In this document: positions 16,271-24,569 of the stretch, one piece after another
Layout of the letters: the number at the start of each line of letters is the position of its first letter
How positions within the stretch are numbered: position 1 is the stretch's first letter
Made by a program: the position numbers and the translations under genes
Notes under the pieces: generated by a model
The model's input: the letters and a program-made list of their open reading frames with translations, nothing else
Told to the model about the DNA's origin: nothing
The model's database searches: none
Source: Nitrospira sp. UBA2083
GTDB lineage: Bacteria > Nitrospirota > Nitrospiria > Nitrospirales > Nitrospiraceae
Direction: 5' to 3'
DNA: 64,000 nt
Assembly: GCA_002331625.1 (NCBI GenBank)
Contig: DCZN01000078.1
Coordinates: forward strand, 23,217 to 87,216

Positions 16271-17119
16271 CTAGAGGCCTTCTTCGCGGGGAGCCCCACC
16301 CAGGATTTCAATGAACTTGGTCAGGCGGGCTGTTTTGATGGAATCGCCGGCCTTGGAATAGATGGCGAGCAAGTTCTTAACCATGCGCGACAAGATCGCG
16401 CGGACCGGACTCTTTTGCAGGTACTTCTCGTCGAACCCATACCCGGCCTCGGTCAGAAACCGAGCACAGTTTTTTTCGGTCAACAAGGCTCCGCCGTTGA
16501 AACAATCGATGAAAATCTTGTAGCGATCCGACTCAAACTTCACCAAGAAATGCCCAGGCATACCGATGCCGAACAACGGGAGCGCCAAACGCCGGCCGAT
16601 AAAGAGATAGACGGCCGAGAGGCTGATCGGAATGCCGACGCGCCGATCCATCACACAATTGATGTAGCTGTTTTCAACCTCGTAATAGTTTTTGGTATTT
16701 CCTTTAAATCCCTGCTCCGTAAACAGGTATCGGTTGAGGGCATTGACGGCTTCTTCTCCAGAAGCGCGATGGCCGATGCGTGCGCGCACTTCGCCTGCCA
16801 TCGTATCCAACTGTTCCCCATAACGACCGACGTCTAGGGTCGGGTAGGCATAACGAGCGAGGAGGAAGGCGCCGGTTTCGAGGTTGATAGCGTCATCGGA
16901 GAGAGCCGCCAGCTCCTCCTCGAGCTTGCCTCCTCGGATTTCCTCAAGGACGGACGCAATCCGATCGGCCATTTCCGGTTGTTCGATTTCTGCTTCCTGG
17001 AGCAACGGAACAGCCGAGGGGCCGATATCGATCAGTCGCCCACTGATGGTGCGGACAATTCGATCGTCTTCGTCGGACAGAAGGCGAATGAGCGCGCGAA
17101 TCTGGCTTTCAGTAATCAT
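16271..17119 (-). CDS. SirB1-family (transglutaminase-like) protein
   Basis: 282-aa protein of the SirB1/transglutaminase-like family. The conserved core is readable: NALNRYLFTEQGFKGN, YYEVENSYINCVMDRRVGIPISLSAVYL (with the Cys of INCVMD), and IGMPGHFLVKF with its His, followed by FIDCFNGGALL. An N-terminal helical part (RLLSDEDDRIVRTISGRLIDIG) resembles a HEAT pair. The family is widespread with no firm biochemical role. The ATG at 17119 was chosen over a GTG eight codons upstream. Its stop codon is next to the dispersed repeat. Apparently transcribed alone. Confidence 0.85.
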   Translation of the reverse strand: MITESQIRALIRLLSDEDDRIVRTISGRLIDIGPSAVPLLQEAEIEQPEMADRIASVLEEIRGGKLEEELAALSDDAINLETGAFLLARYAYPTLDVGRYGEQLDTMAGEVRARIGHRASGEEAVNALNRYLFTEQGFKGNTKNYYEVENSYINCVMDRRVGIPISLSAVYLFIGRRLALPLFGIGMPGHFLVKFESDRYKIFIDCFNGGALLTEKNCARFLTEAGYGFDEKYLQKSPVRAILSRMVKNLLAIYSKAGDSIKTARLTKFIEILGGAPREEGL

Positions 17120-17225
17120 CGCGAATGGTTCTTCGCCGGACACAGGTTAAAGGATTACATCCCTCTAATCATGATCCGACGGATTTGGACGTCAGTCAAG
17201 CGATCGCTGCTTCATGGAGAGAGGT

Positions 17226-18005
17226 TTATCCCATGGCCCGGCGGAATGCCTTGGCGCCGCCATACAAACAGAGGGCATCGAAGACCACCATGACCAGCAC
17301 CACCATTCCCACATGCGGTAAGGCCTCCGCCCATCCGGACAGGATTAACGGTCGCACCGCATCGATCGCCCAGGTCATCGGGTTGAACTGTGCGAGGAAA
17401 CTCATCCAGCCCGGCATGGCGGTCAGAGGGACCAGCGCCGAGCTGAGAAAAATCATCGGTAAGGATAGAAACCCCAACACAGAGAAGAAGTCACCATGAC
17501 TTTTGACTGAAAAGGCCATCGCCATGGAAATGGCAGTCAGACCAACTCCGAACATCATACCGATCAACAAGATCGTTGCGATGCCCAGGATTCCGGTTGC
17601 CGGATGGACGCCAAAAAGATACGACACGCCCAGAATGACGAGGACCTGCATCGACGTGATGGCCATGACGAAGATGAAACGGCTCAGGATGACGGAGGTG
17701 CGATGGATCGGCGTCGACATCAACCGTTCCAGGAACCCGTTTTCCTTGTCAAATAGGAGGTCGACTCCTCCAGCCAACCCGTTATTGAGAACGGTCATGA
17801 CGACGACGCCGGCCGCAAGAAAGCTAATGTAGTTTGGCGCCTGCATGACCTGTGTGTCCGCAGCCCGTTGAAACAGGTTCCCGAAGAAAATAAGCCAGAA
17901 CAGCATCGGTTGAACGAGGGTGAACAACATGCTGAACTTTTCCCGGCTCAATCGTCGAACCCACCGCATCGTCAATGCGCGGATCTCTTGCCAATAGTGC
18001 GCCAC
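17226..18005 (-). CDS. ABC-2 type transporter permease (DrrB-like)
   Basis: 259-aa inner-membrane permease of the ABC-2 exporter family. About six hydrophobic helices are seen, with the family features FTLVQPMLFWLIFFGNLF near the front, ENGFLERLMSTPIHRTSVILSR in the long cytoplasmic loop, and the C-terminal MPGWMSFLAQFNPMTWAIDAVR, the conserved ABC-2 signature. It pairs with the ATPase just upstream, 11 bases away. Drug, lipid or polysaccharide export are all possible substrates. Confidence 0.9.
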   Translation of the reverse strand: MAHYWQEIRALTMRWVRRLSREKFSMLFTLVQPMLFWLIFFGNLFQRAADTQVMQAPNYISFLAAGVVVMTVLNNGLAGGVDLLFDKENGFLERLMSTPIHRTSVILSRFIFVMAITSMQVLVILGVSYLFGVHPATGILGIATILLIGMMFGVGLTAISMAMAFSVKSHGDFFSVLGFLSLPMIFLSSALVPLTAMPGWMSFLAQFNPMTWAIDAVRPLILSGWAEALPHVGMVVLVMVVFDALCLYGGAKAFRRAMG

Positions 18006-18016
18006 GTCGCTCCTTC

Positions 18017-18988
18017 TTATGTCGTCTCAGGTTCAGGGATGGATTCGGTAATCGCTCGCCCCGTATGCGCGATAAACACATCGTCCAAGCGCGGGCGATT
18101 GTACTGAATAAACTCGATGCTGCATCCGAGTCGATTGGCCGATTCAAGGATGGTCGGCAGCGCCTTCTCCGGCGACTCCACTCGGATGTCTAAGCCCTTG
18201 GCCGTTGCCCGCACGCTCTTGATCGCCGCTTGACCGTTGAGCGCGGATTCCAACGCGTGCATCCGGTCGGCCTCTTTCAGCGTGAGAGACACAATGTCGC
18301 CGCCGAGGGCGATCTTCAATTCGGCGGGTGCCCCCAGCGTCTTGATCTTGCCGCCGTCGATGATCGCGAGCCGATCGCAGAGTTGATCGGCCTCATCCAA
18401 ATAGTTCGTCGTCATCACGACCGTCATGCCACGGGCCTTGAGCATCCGCACATACTCCCAAATGCGAAGCCGGCTTTGCACGTCGAGGCCCAAGGTCGGC
18501 TCGTCGAGGAACAGAATTTTCGGATCCGGCAACAGGCCGCAGGCGATATCCAGCTTGCGCTTCATGCCGCCGGAATAGGTCTTGGCCGGACGGTCTGCAT
18601 GGGCTTCCAGGTCGACCAGTTTGAGCAGCTCGCCGATACGTTTGGTGGCCTCTTCTGTCGTCAGATGATAGAGGGCGCCCAGCAATTGGAGGTGTTCACG
18701 CCCGGTCAGAAATCGGTCGATCGCCCGCTCTTGAGGCACGTAGCCGATGAGGGTCCGCACCGTGTCCGCATCGCGCACCGTGTCGTACCCCATGATGGTC
18801 GCAGTGCCCGAGGTCGGGTGCAACAACGTGATGAGGGTGCGCAGCGTGGTGCTCTTGCCGGCACCGTTGGGTCCCAGCAGGCCGAAGATCTCTCCGGCAT
18901 AGACTCGGAACGACAGGTCATCGACAGCCTTATGGCTGTCATAGGTTTTACATAGACGGCTGACATCGATAGCAACGGCACGATCCAT
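18017..18988 (-). CDS. ABC transporter ATP-binding protein (DrrA-like)
   Basis: 323-aa ATPase for the DrrB-like permease. Walker A GPNGAGKSTTLR at about residue 39, Q-loop GYVPQERAIDRFLTG, signature YSGGMKRKLDIA, and Walker B ILFLDEPTLGLD are all intact. The extra C-terminal part (about 225-323, ending in the DDVFIAHTGR motif) is typical of DrrA/daunorubicin-resistance type exporters. It starts three bases after the LonN gene stops, so the three genes form one operon. Confidence 0.93.
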   Translation of the reverse strand: MDRAVAIDVSRLCKTYDSHKAVDDLSFRVYAGEIFGLLGPNGAGKSTTLRTLITLLHPTSGTATIMGYDTVRDADTVRTLIGYVPQERAIDRFLTGREHLQLLGALYHLTTEEATKRIGELLKLVDLEAHADRPAKTYSGGMKRKLDIACGLLPDPKILFLDEPTLGLDVQSRLRIWEYVRMLKARGMTVVMTTNYLDEADQLCDRLAIIDGGKIKTLGAPAELKIALGGDIVSLTLKEADRMHALESALNGQAAIKSVRATAKGLDIRVESPEKALPTILESANRLGCSIEFIQYNRPRLDDVFIAHTGRAITESIPEPETT

Positions 18989-18991
18989 GAC

Positions 18992-19681
18992 TTACTCCCA
19001 GTCCTTCGCGCCGTGATGTTCATGCAGCATGAATTGCACGAGATCATTCAATCGACGGGCCCGCTGATGAAGCCCATCGGCTTCCAGCAGGAATTGTTTT
19101 TCCAAAGGCGTACAATCCAGATATGTTGACAGGGTGTTCACCAACACTTCATCGCCGACTTCTTCACGGAAGAAGCCCTGCCAGGCCGCGCTATCCTCCC
19201 TCGCCTGGAGATACCGCCCAAGGACATCGATCAGCCCGCGCCGAACGCCCTTGGTCAGCCCCTCGCCGGACAGCATGGGCGTGACATGAATCGTCGCCTC
19301 ACGATAGGCTTTCTCGAAATGTTCCTCGGTTATCTCACAGCGCTCAAGCCCCTGCAGTAAAATATTGGAGCGGCCGTCCGGTAACGGTTGCACGCTTACG
19401 ATGCGCCCGACGCAGAGCGCCGGATAGATCGCCGGATTTCCATAGTAGTCCGACTCCCATCCCTCTTTCAGCAGGGCCATGGCAATGCACTGCCCCCCTA
19501 TTGTCACGTCGGCGACCATCTGGCGATAGCGCGGTTCAAAAATGTGGAGCGGGAGGTACGTCTTCGGGAAAAACACCACATTGGGCAATGGAAATACCGG
19601 CAGACGGCTCGGTATGGGAAACGGGTCCGTTTGCTTAGACGGACTCCGGTCTGACGGCCCTCGCTCACGGTCAGTTTGCAT
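18992..19681 (-). CDS. Lon N-terminal substrate-binding domain protein
   Basis: 229-aa stand-alone LonN (LAN/PUA-like) protein, without ATPase or protease domain. LPVFPLPNVVFFPKTYLPLHIFEPRYRQMV (about 27-56, quoted in part: PLPNVVFFP, IFEPRYR) and IGTIGR-equivalent CVGRIVS are the family core; LQGLERCEI is also typical. First gene of the LonN-DrrA-DrrB operon. There is no ribosome-binding site upstream of the ATG and a promoter ends only five bases before it, so it is probably translated from a leaderless mRNA. Function of this family is not established. Confidence 0.85.
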   Translation of the reverse strand: MQTDRERGPSDRSPSKQTDPFPIPSRLPVFPLPNVVFFPKTYLPLHIFEPRYRQMVADVTIGGQCIAMALLKEGWESDYYGNPAIYPALCVGRIVSVQPLPDGRSNILLQGLERCEITEEHFEKAYREATIHVTPMLSGEGLTKGVRRGLIDVLGRYLQAREDSAAWQGFFREEVGDEVLVNTLSTYLDCTPLEKQFLLEADGLHQRARRLNDLVQFMLHEHHGAKDWE

Positions 19682-19686
19682 GGTGC

Positions 19687-19716
19687 ACGATAGCTGAGAC
19701 TTGTGAAAATTGTCAA
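19687..19716 (-). promoter_or_regulatory. Promoter giving a predicted leaderless LonN-DrrAB mRNA
   Basis: Minus-strand TTGACA (19711-19716), 18-base spacer, TATCGT (19687-19692). The -10 box ends five bases before the ATG, placing the expected transcription start at or within a base or two of the A of the start codon. Confidence 0.55.
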
Positions 19717-19806
19717 CGCCGCCAGTTGAGCGAAAGATCCAAGAGAAATGTGAAAACCCGCTCTGAGACAGTCGATTGGTTCAAGGAGCCGGTGCGTGTT
19801 ATAACG

Positions 19807-20994
19807 ATGTCACAGGAGTGTACACGTCGAATGATTCTCTTAAGACGAACTCAGGATGCTTGGCAGTGGGTGACGAGCTGGGGTCGGATTGTGACGTTTG
19901 CTCCGGTTCTGCTAAGCACGAGCGCTTCAATCGGACTTGCGGCAAGTCCCTCTCCCGCACCCTTCCAGCCGGCGATTGCCGGATACCACTACCAGTTTCC
20001 GAGGGATCATGGCTCGCATTCCACCTACCGGACGGAGTGGTGGTATTACACGGGGCATCTGCATGCAAAGAACGGCCGGTCATTCGGCTTCGAGCTGACG
20101 TTCTTTCGCCGAGGGGTTCCGCCTGAGGACATCACGACACTCCCGTCAAAATGGTCGGTGAAGGACCTGTACCTGGCCCATTTTGCGGTGACCGACATCA
20201 ATGGAAAGCAATTTCATTTCTCGGAGAAGTTCAGCCGTGAGGGACTGGGGAAGGCTGGGGCCGACGAGTCGCGACTTCGCGTCTGGATCGATGAGTGGCG
20301 GGCGGAGGCGGCGACGGATCCGACGGGCGCTCACACCTTGGTGGCCCGTGACGAGACCCATGCCCTTTCCCTCACGCTGCAACCGGCTAAGCCTCTCGTC
20401 ACGCACGGTGCAGCCGGCATCAGTCGAAAAGGAAAGGAGGTGGGGCAAGCCTCTCACTACTACTCGTTCACAAGACTCGTCACGAACGGGACGCTGACGA
20501 TCGACGGGGAGTCATTCGACGTGACCGGCCTCAGCTGGATGGACCATGAATTCGGGTCAGGCGATCTCGGGGCCGATCAAGTCGGCTGGGACTGGTTCAG
20601 CATCCAGTTGGAGGACAACACGGAGCTGATGCTGTATCGGATGCGCCTAAAAGATGGAACATCCGATCTGGCGTCCAGCGGCACCGTTGTGTCACCGGAT
20701 GGACGCGCTCGGCATTTGGAAGTGACCGACTTTCAGATCGAATCGACCAGAACCTGGACCAGCACCGAGAGTAAAGCCACCTATCCCAGCCGATGGCGAC
20801 TGACGTTCCCATCCCTCGACCTTGTGCTGGATGTGGTCCCATTGCTCGCCGATCAGGAGTTGCGCACCTCACGCAGTACAAAAGTCTCCTATTGGGAAGG
20901 GGCGGTGGCGGTGACCGGCACCAAACAAGGCAGGCCGATCAAGGGTCAAGGCTACGTCGAGCTGACCGGGTATGTCGAGCGACTGAAGATGTAG
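19807..20994 (+). CDS. Secreted lipocalin-like CrtC/AttH-family hydrolase/hydratase
   Basis: 395-aa protein of the carotenoid 1,2-hydratase (CrtC)/AttH family, a double-lipocalin fold. STYRTEWWYYTGHL near residue 76, DLYLAHFAVTD, and WMDHEFGSGDLG with GWDWFSIQLEDNTELMLYRMR are family landmarks. A basic N-terminus and hydrophobic stretch up to about residue 46 (LLSTSASIGLAASPS) indicate export. Most members outside phototrophs have unknown substrates, and no carotenoid genes are nearby, so hydratase activity should not be assumed. ATG at 19807 chosen to place the signal near the front; an earlier in-frame GTG-type start at 19726 is possible. Confidence 0.82.
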   Translation: MSQECTRRMILLRRTQDAWQWVTSWGRIVTFAPVLLSTSASIGLAASPSPAPFQPAIAGYHYQFPRDHGSHSTYRTEWWYYTGHLHAKNGRSFGFELTFFRRGVPPEDITTLPSKWSVKDLYLAHFAVTDINGKQFHFSEKFSREGLGKAGADESRLRVWIDEWRAEAATDPTGAHTLVARDETHALSLTLQPAKPLVTHGAAGISRKGKEVGQASHYYSFTRLVTNGTLTIDGESFDVTGLSWMDHEFGSGDLGADQVGWDWFSIQLEDNTELMLYRMRLKDGTSDLASSGTVVSPDGRARHLEVTDFQIESTRTWTSTESKATYPSRWRLTFPSLDLVLDVVPLLADQELRTSRSTKVSYWEGAVAVTGTKQGRPIKGQGYVELTGYVERLKM

Positions 20995-21311
20995 TGGTTG
21001 AGATCTGCGGGCGCCAGCCGCATTCACCGGGTCTCCGCATCGTTCAAACGTGCGCAAGCATTGAACGGAACCACTTGTGGATTTTTGCCACCGGTACAAT
21101 ATCTTCGGGTATTGTCCTAATTTTCTTCAAGAATGTTTCTGCAATAAAATTTCCACTGATTAAGGTCAGCAACTTCCCTGGCTGGTGAACGCCGGCCTGG
21201 CGTAGGCAATCACCCGAGAAAACCGGCTCTTCCCGCCGCGAGAAGTCTGCGCGCGCATCTCAACTAACCTAGGCCAGTGATTCTGGAGGACCTTCAACCA
21301 AGGAGGACGCC
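20995..21311. other. Intergenic region, 317 bases
   Basis: Between the CrtC/AttH-like gene and the 44-aa membrane protein. An AT-rich patch (about 21085-21175) holds likely promoter material; no consensus boxes, RNA gene or terminator could be assigned with confidence. Confidence 0.3.
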
Positions 21312-21446
21312 ATGAATAGGATCTGGTTGTATGTAGGTGGAATTATTGTCGGAGCAGCGGTGTTGATCTATGCCGTACTCACAGTGGTGAGTAGCACGAA
21401 TCCACCGGCCAGTGATCTGAGGGCGTCGTACGAGACGGCGAAATAG
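21312..21446 (+). CDS. 44-residue single-pass membrane microprotein
   Basis: Short gene with an ideal ribosome site (AAGGAGG, seven bases before the ATG). The product starts MNRIWLYVGGIIVGAAVLIY, a membrane helix of about 20 residues rich in Gly and Val, and ends in a short polar tail (SSTNPPASDLRASYETAK). Unrecognised. Its strong Shine-Dalgarno and clean membrane segment make it credible despite its size. Confidence 0.65.
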   Translation: MNRIWLYVGGIIVGAAVLIYAVLTVVSSTNPPASDLRASYETAK

Positions 21447-21728
21447 TGAGCCATCACTGGGCTTTCTGAACGGCTGACATTAGCGGGGCGCCGAGTTTCC
21501 GTGTCCAGCATGACGCGTGAGTGGGGCCCAAAGGGGAGGTGTGTGATTCCCACTCAGGAACATGCCACGCGGCAGGTTTCATCCGCGAGGTGAAGGTTCA
21601 ATCCGTGGAGAGTCATTCCCGCGTCTGAGGTGGAACTAAAGAGGGCTGATTCCTTGAGAATGCTCCTTCGCTTCGATCGCATGGGAGCGGATAAGTATCT
21701 TGCGTCGGCCTTTTCCCCGTAGAAGGTC
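21447..21728. other. Non-coding stretch before the second repeat copy
   Basis: With the repeat it makes a 330-base gap between convergent small membrane-protein genes. I see no gene, and only weak dyads. Confidence 0.3.
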
Positions 21729-21776
21729 CTGAGCGAGGCGAGAGCGATGCTGAAAGGATTTTTCAGCATTCTAAAA
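21729..21776. repeat. Degenerate half copy of the dispersed repeat
   Basis: CTGAGCGAGGCGAGAGCG then GCTG, TTTTTCAGCAT and CTAG line up with the right half of the 16151-16270 element (CTGAGCGATGCGAGAACG, GCTG, TTTTTCAGCAT, CTAG). It also contains a perfect 9-bp stem ATGCTGAAA/TTTCAGCAT. As in the other copy, it abuts the TAG stop of a minus-strand gene. Confidence 0.65.
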
Positions 21777-22058
21777 CTAGCGCAAGATGAGCCAGGAGAC
21801 ATAGACGATCAGCAGGATGACAATGGGGAGTAGGACAAAGAGAGTCTTGCGAGCAACCGACATCAGCTGTGCACCCTTTGCCTGGATGGTTTCGGCTCGG
21901 TCCTGGATGCGCTCGTGTCGTTCGGTTTGTCGTTGAATCAAAGCATAGTGTTCCCGCTGTAGCGCCAAGGCTTCAGCCTGGCGATCCAACTGGAGCTTTT
22001 GGTTGTCACGAATGTCTTTGAGGAGCGAGCTCAACTGCTGAGCCTCTTGATCAGTCAT
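21777..22058 (-). CDS. Small coiled-coil protein with C-terminal membrane anchor
   Basis: 93-aa tail-anchored protein. Residues 3-65 are charged and helical with heptad character (QQLSSLLKDIRDNQKLQLDRQ, HYALIQRQTERHERIQDRAE) and the C-terminus is one membrane helix (KTLFVLLPIVILLIVYVSWLIL). GGAGGG seven bases before the ATG at 22058 fixes the start; a longer frame begins 13 codons earlier. Unknown role. Confidence 0.7.
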   Translation of the reverse strand: MTDQEAQQLSSLLKDIRDNQKLQLDRQAEALALQREHYALIQRQTERHERIQDRAETIQAKGAQLMSVARKTLFVLLPIVILLIVYVSWLILR

Positions 22059-22181
22059 GATCGCCCTCCGCTGACTCCCCTCAAGTGTAACGCTCATCCA
22101 TTTGCCGTCAAATACGTCGGAGAGGCCAGATCAGGCTAACAGCCATTTCAATCCAATTTTCACTCTCTCAAGAATGTTGGG

Positions 22182-22955
22182 TCACAAGATACCCGCAATA
22201 AGCCCACCTCCAACCACAATCAATAGAACTGAAACAATCAACTGGACCGACCGAAGTGTGACCTTCTTGAGCAGCTTTGCGCCGATGTAGGCTCCGGCAA
22301 AGGCAGAAACGCTCGCGCCGATGGCCAACCGCCATGCGATGACCTCCCCATGGGATGAGATATCCGCGTCGTAGACGGTCATGCGGGAGAGATCCACCAT
22401 GACGGCGAGGACGACCCCCGTGGCGACAAATACCTCTTTCTCTAGACCTGTCTTGATCAGAAACATGCTGCGAAAAGCGCCTTGATGCCCTGACAGTCCT
22501 CCGAAGAATCCACTGATGATGCCGCCGAGCGGGAGCCATTTTAGATCCAGCGCGGTTTTCGAGAAGGTTGGGGAGAGTTCTAAGAGAACAAAGGTAATGA
22601 TCAGAAGACCGATCACGAGCTTGAGGGCCGACACCTGCCGAGCGCTCCCAAGCGCCTCGTATGCGTAGAGGGGTTTGACTTCCCCCAGATACGTCAGCAA
22701 CGCAGCTCCTGCAAAGGCCGCCGCAATCGCCGGCAATCCAAACTTCAGTAAAACTGAATGATCAGCCTTGCGTCCAAGCAACCCGATCTTGAAGAGGTTG
22801 TTGGCCAGATGGACCATGGCGGTCATCGCAATCGCCAATTCCAGGGGGAAGAAGAGGGCAATCACCGGCATCAGCAGTGTGCCGAGCCCGAATCCGGAGA
22901 AGAGTGTGAGGGTAGAGGCAAGTAACGCCGCAATGCATACAATGAACAGTTCCAC
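22182..22955 (-). CDS. TauE/SafE-family sulfite/sulfonate exporter-like permease
   Basis: 257-aa inner-membrane protein with about eight hydrophobic helices. The two repeated family segments are visible: TLFSGFGLGTLLMPVIALFFPLELAIAMTAMVHLANNLFK at the front (in part: GFGLGTLLMPV) and LPLGGIISGFFGGLSGHQGAFRS in the middle. TauE/SafE proteins move small organic or sulfur anions; the substrate here is unknown. No sulfur genes are adjacent. Confidence 0.88.
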   Translation of the reverse strand: MELFIVCIAALLASTLTLFSGFGLGTLLMPVIALFFPLELAIAMTAMVHLANNLFKIGLLGRKADHSVLLKFGLPAIAAAFAGAALLTYLGEVKPLYAYEALGSARQVSALKLVIGLLIITFVLLELSPTFSKTALDLKWLPLGGIISGFFGGLSGHQGAFRSMFLIKTGLEKEVFVATGVVLAVMVDLSRMTVYDADISSHGEVIAWRLAIGASVSAFAGAYIGAKLLKKVTLRSVQLIVSVLLIVVGGGLIAGIL

Positions 22956-23228
22956 TGTGTTTCTCCCGAATGGGTGAAAATGGGTGAAATAGGCATCCTA
23001 GTAGAAATCGCTGGCCTAAGGCTCCTATTGGGAACCCCCAATATTCAATAGGAGGAACGAAGGATCTATCAGGTCCAGGACCGTGCTTGCCTTGGGATGG
23101 TGAGTGCCTGGAGGTACGACATCCGTGAAAGGGATTTCGCACACGACTACGACTGAACGCCAGTTTCTAATGAGTTAATGATCATGCCTGACACCAATTC
23201 TTAGTGGGACTGGCTTCGTCCGTGCCAC

Positions 23229-24569
23229 TTATGCATCACTCTGAACGAACAGCTCATCTTCACCCGCGGGATCTTGCTCACCCGCATGATAAAAGGCGAT
23301 TCGGTAGACGCCCGGTCGGGCGGGAGCCTCGAGGAGGATACTGAGATTTTCCGCAGTAAGTCCTGAATATTTAATGGTGTGCAAGGCGGGGGTGGAAAAT
23401 TCCTTGAATTTCTGCTGGTCGTCAAAGACCGCGCGCTCGACGCGCAATTCTCCATCGAGGCTTTTTGACCCGGAGGGAAATGTCAGTGTGAGGTGTACGC
23501 TATCATGAGGATGGCAGACCCTCTCGCGGACGGCGACCTCGATCGCTGCGGCCGCGGCCGCGAGCACGCCCTGTTTCCCGAGGAGACCTGCAAGCGTGCG
23601 ACGAAGATCGTCGTTCTGATAAATCGTGCCATGTTCGCCTCCAACCGGCCGCCCCTGAAGCCCTGTGATGGTTCCGCTCCAGGCCGGAACGGTGCCATCG
23701 CCCGCATCCTCAGTTTCCACTTTATCGACGTGATAAGTTGCTCTGTCCTTTCTCATCAAAACGTGTGAAACCATAGTCTGGCGAGTTCCGACAAAAGTAA
23801 AATAGCGCACGTGCACTGGACGATTGGCGTGGTTGAGCTTGGCATGGAAGTTCATGGCCGACTGTAGATTGGCCTCCACGAGACCCAAACCCTTCGCAAC
23901 CGGTGGATCATAGATATCGAGGGGTTCATACTGCGCTTTACTGTCACGATTCCAGGCAAACGGCTCATTTTTCGGCGGCAGGAGCTGATAAATAGAAGGA
24001 TATCGAGGATCACGGACAATCTCCAACACCTGATCTGAATTCAACCATAGTCGCTTTTCCTGCCCCATCGCTGCGGACAGCGCGATAGGAGAGCCGCGAT
24101 GCGGGGTGCCCAACGTGATCAGCTGTCGTATAGTCTTCATGCCGGACCGGTTTGCGAACTCACCGGATTCCAAATAGTACCGACTGATCAGCCCTCCCAT
24201 ACTATGAGCGACGATCGACAATTCGGCTTGGCCGCCGTGCCGATCAACTGTCCTGTCGATGAGGTCGGCGAGTAAACTAGCTGCCTTCCCGTTGTCCTTT
24301 CGCCAATCATAAGGAAAGAGAACCAGCGTTGGCGGGTCCTCAGTCTCTCGAAAGTCGCAAGTAGCGAGATCGTCGATCAAGGTACTGTATTGGTTGGAGA
24401 TCAGGACATCGCGAATGACATCCGTTGCTACAAGATCTTCTTGCAGCAGCTCTGCCATTTTCCCATAGGGCAACCACAGTTGCCGGACCGGACCCGGCCA
24501 AATCACCTCGCCATTATATGCGAGCTGCGAACCCATCAACCCGGGGACCAGCACTACCACCTGTTTCAT
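23229..24569 (-). CDS. LCAT-like alpha/beta-hydrolase (lipase/acyltransferase) with C-terminal beta domain
   Basis: 446-aa esterase/lipase related to lecithin:cholesterol acyltransferase. VVLVPGLMGSQL (residues 5-16) is the oxyanion-region motif, FPYDWRKDN (85-93) is typical of the LCAT group, and the triad is complete: Ser123 in AHSMGG, Asp291 in DAGDGTVPAWSG and His313 in GEHGTIYQND. Residues about 350-446 form an extra beta-rich, Ig-like domain. There is no signal peptide, so it acts in the cytoplasm or at the inner leaflet of the membrane. Third gene of a coupled operon after the CHAT protease and an unknown protein; its ATG overlaps the upstream stop (ATGA). This context suggests a membrane-damaging effector, which is inference. 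Confidence 0.8.
   Translation of the reverse strand: MKQVVVLVPGLMGSQLAYNGEVIWPGPVRQLWLPYGKMAELLQEDLVATDVIRDVLISNQYSTLIDDLATCDFRETEDPPTLVLFPYDWRKDNGKAASLLADLIDRTVDRHGGQAELSIVAHSMGGLISRYYLESGEFANRSGMKTIRQLITLGTPHRGSPIALSAAMGQEKRLWLNSDQVLEIVRDPRYPSIYQLLPPKNEPFAWNRDSKAQYEPLDIYDPPVAKGLGLVEANLQSAMNFHAKLNHANRPVHVRYFTFVGTRQTMVSHVLMRKDRATYHVDKVETEDAGDGTVPAWSGTITGLQGRPVGGEHGTIYQNDDLRRTLAGLLGKQGVLAAAAAAIEVAVRERVCHPHDSVHLTLTFPSGSKSLDGELRVERAVFDDQQKFKEFSTPALHTIKYSGLTAENLSILLEAPARPGVYRIAFYHAGEQDPAGEDELFVQSDA

Noticed and set aside
18230-18955. 241-residue plus-strand frame opposite the DrrA-like ATPase
   Set aside because: Antisense of a gene with intact Walker and signature motifs; no domain of its own.
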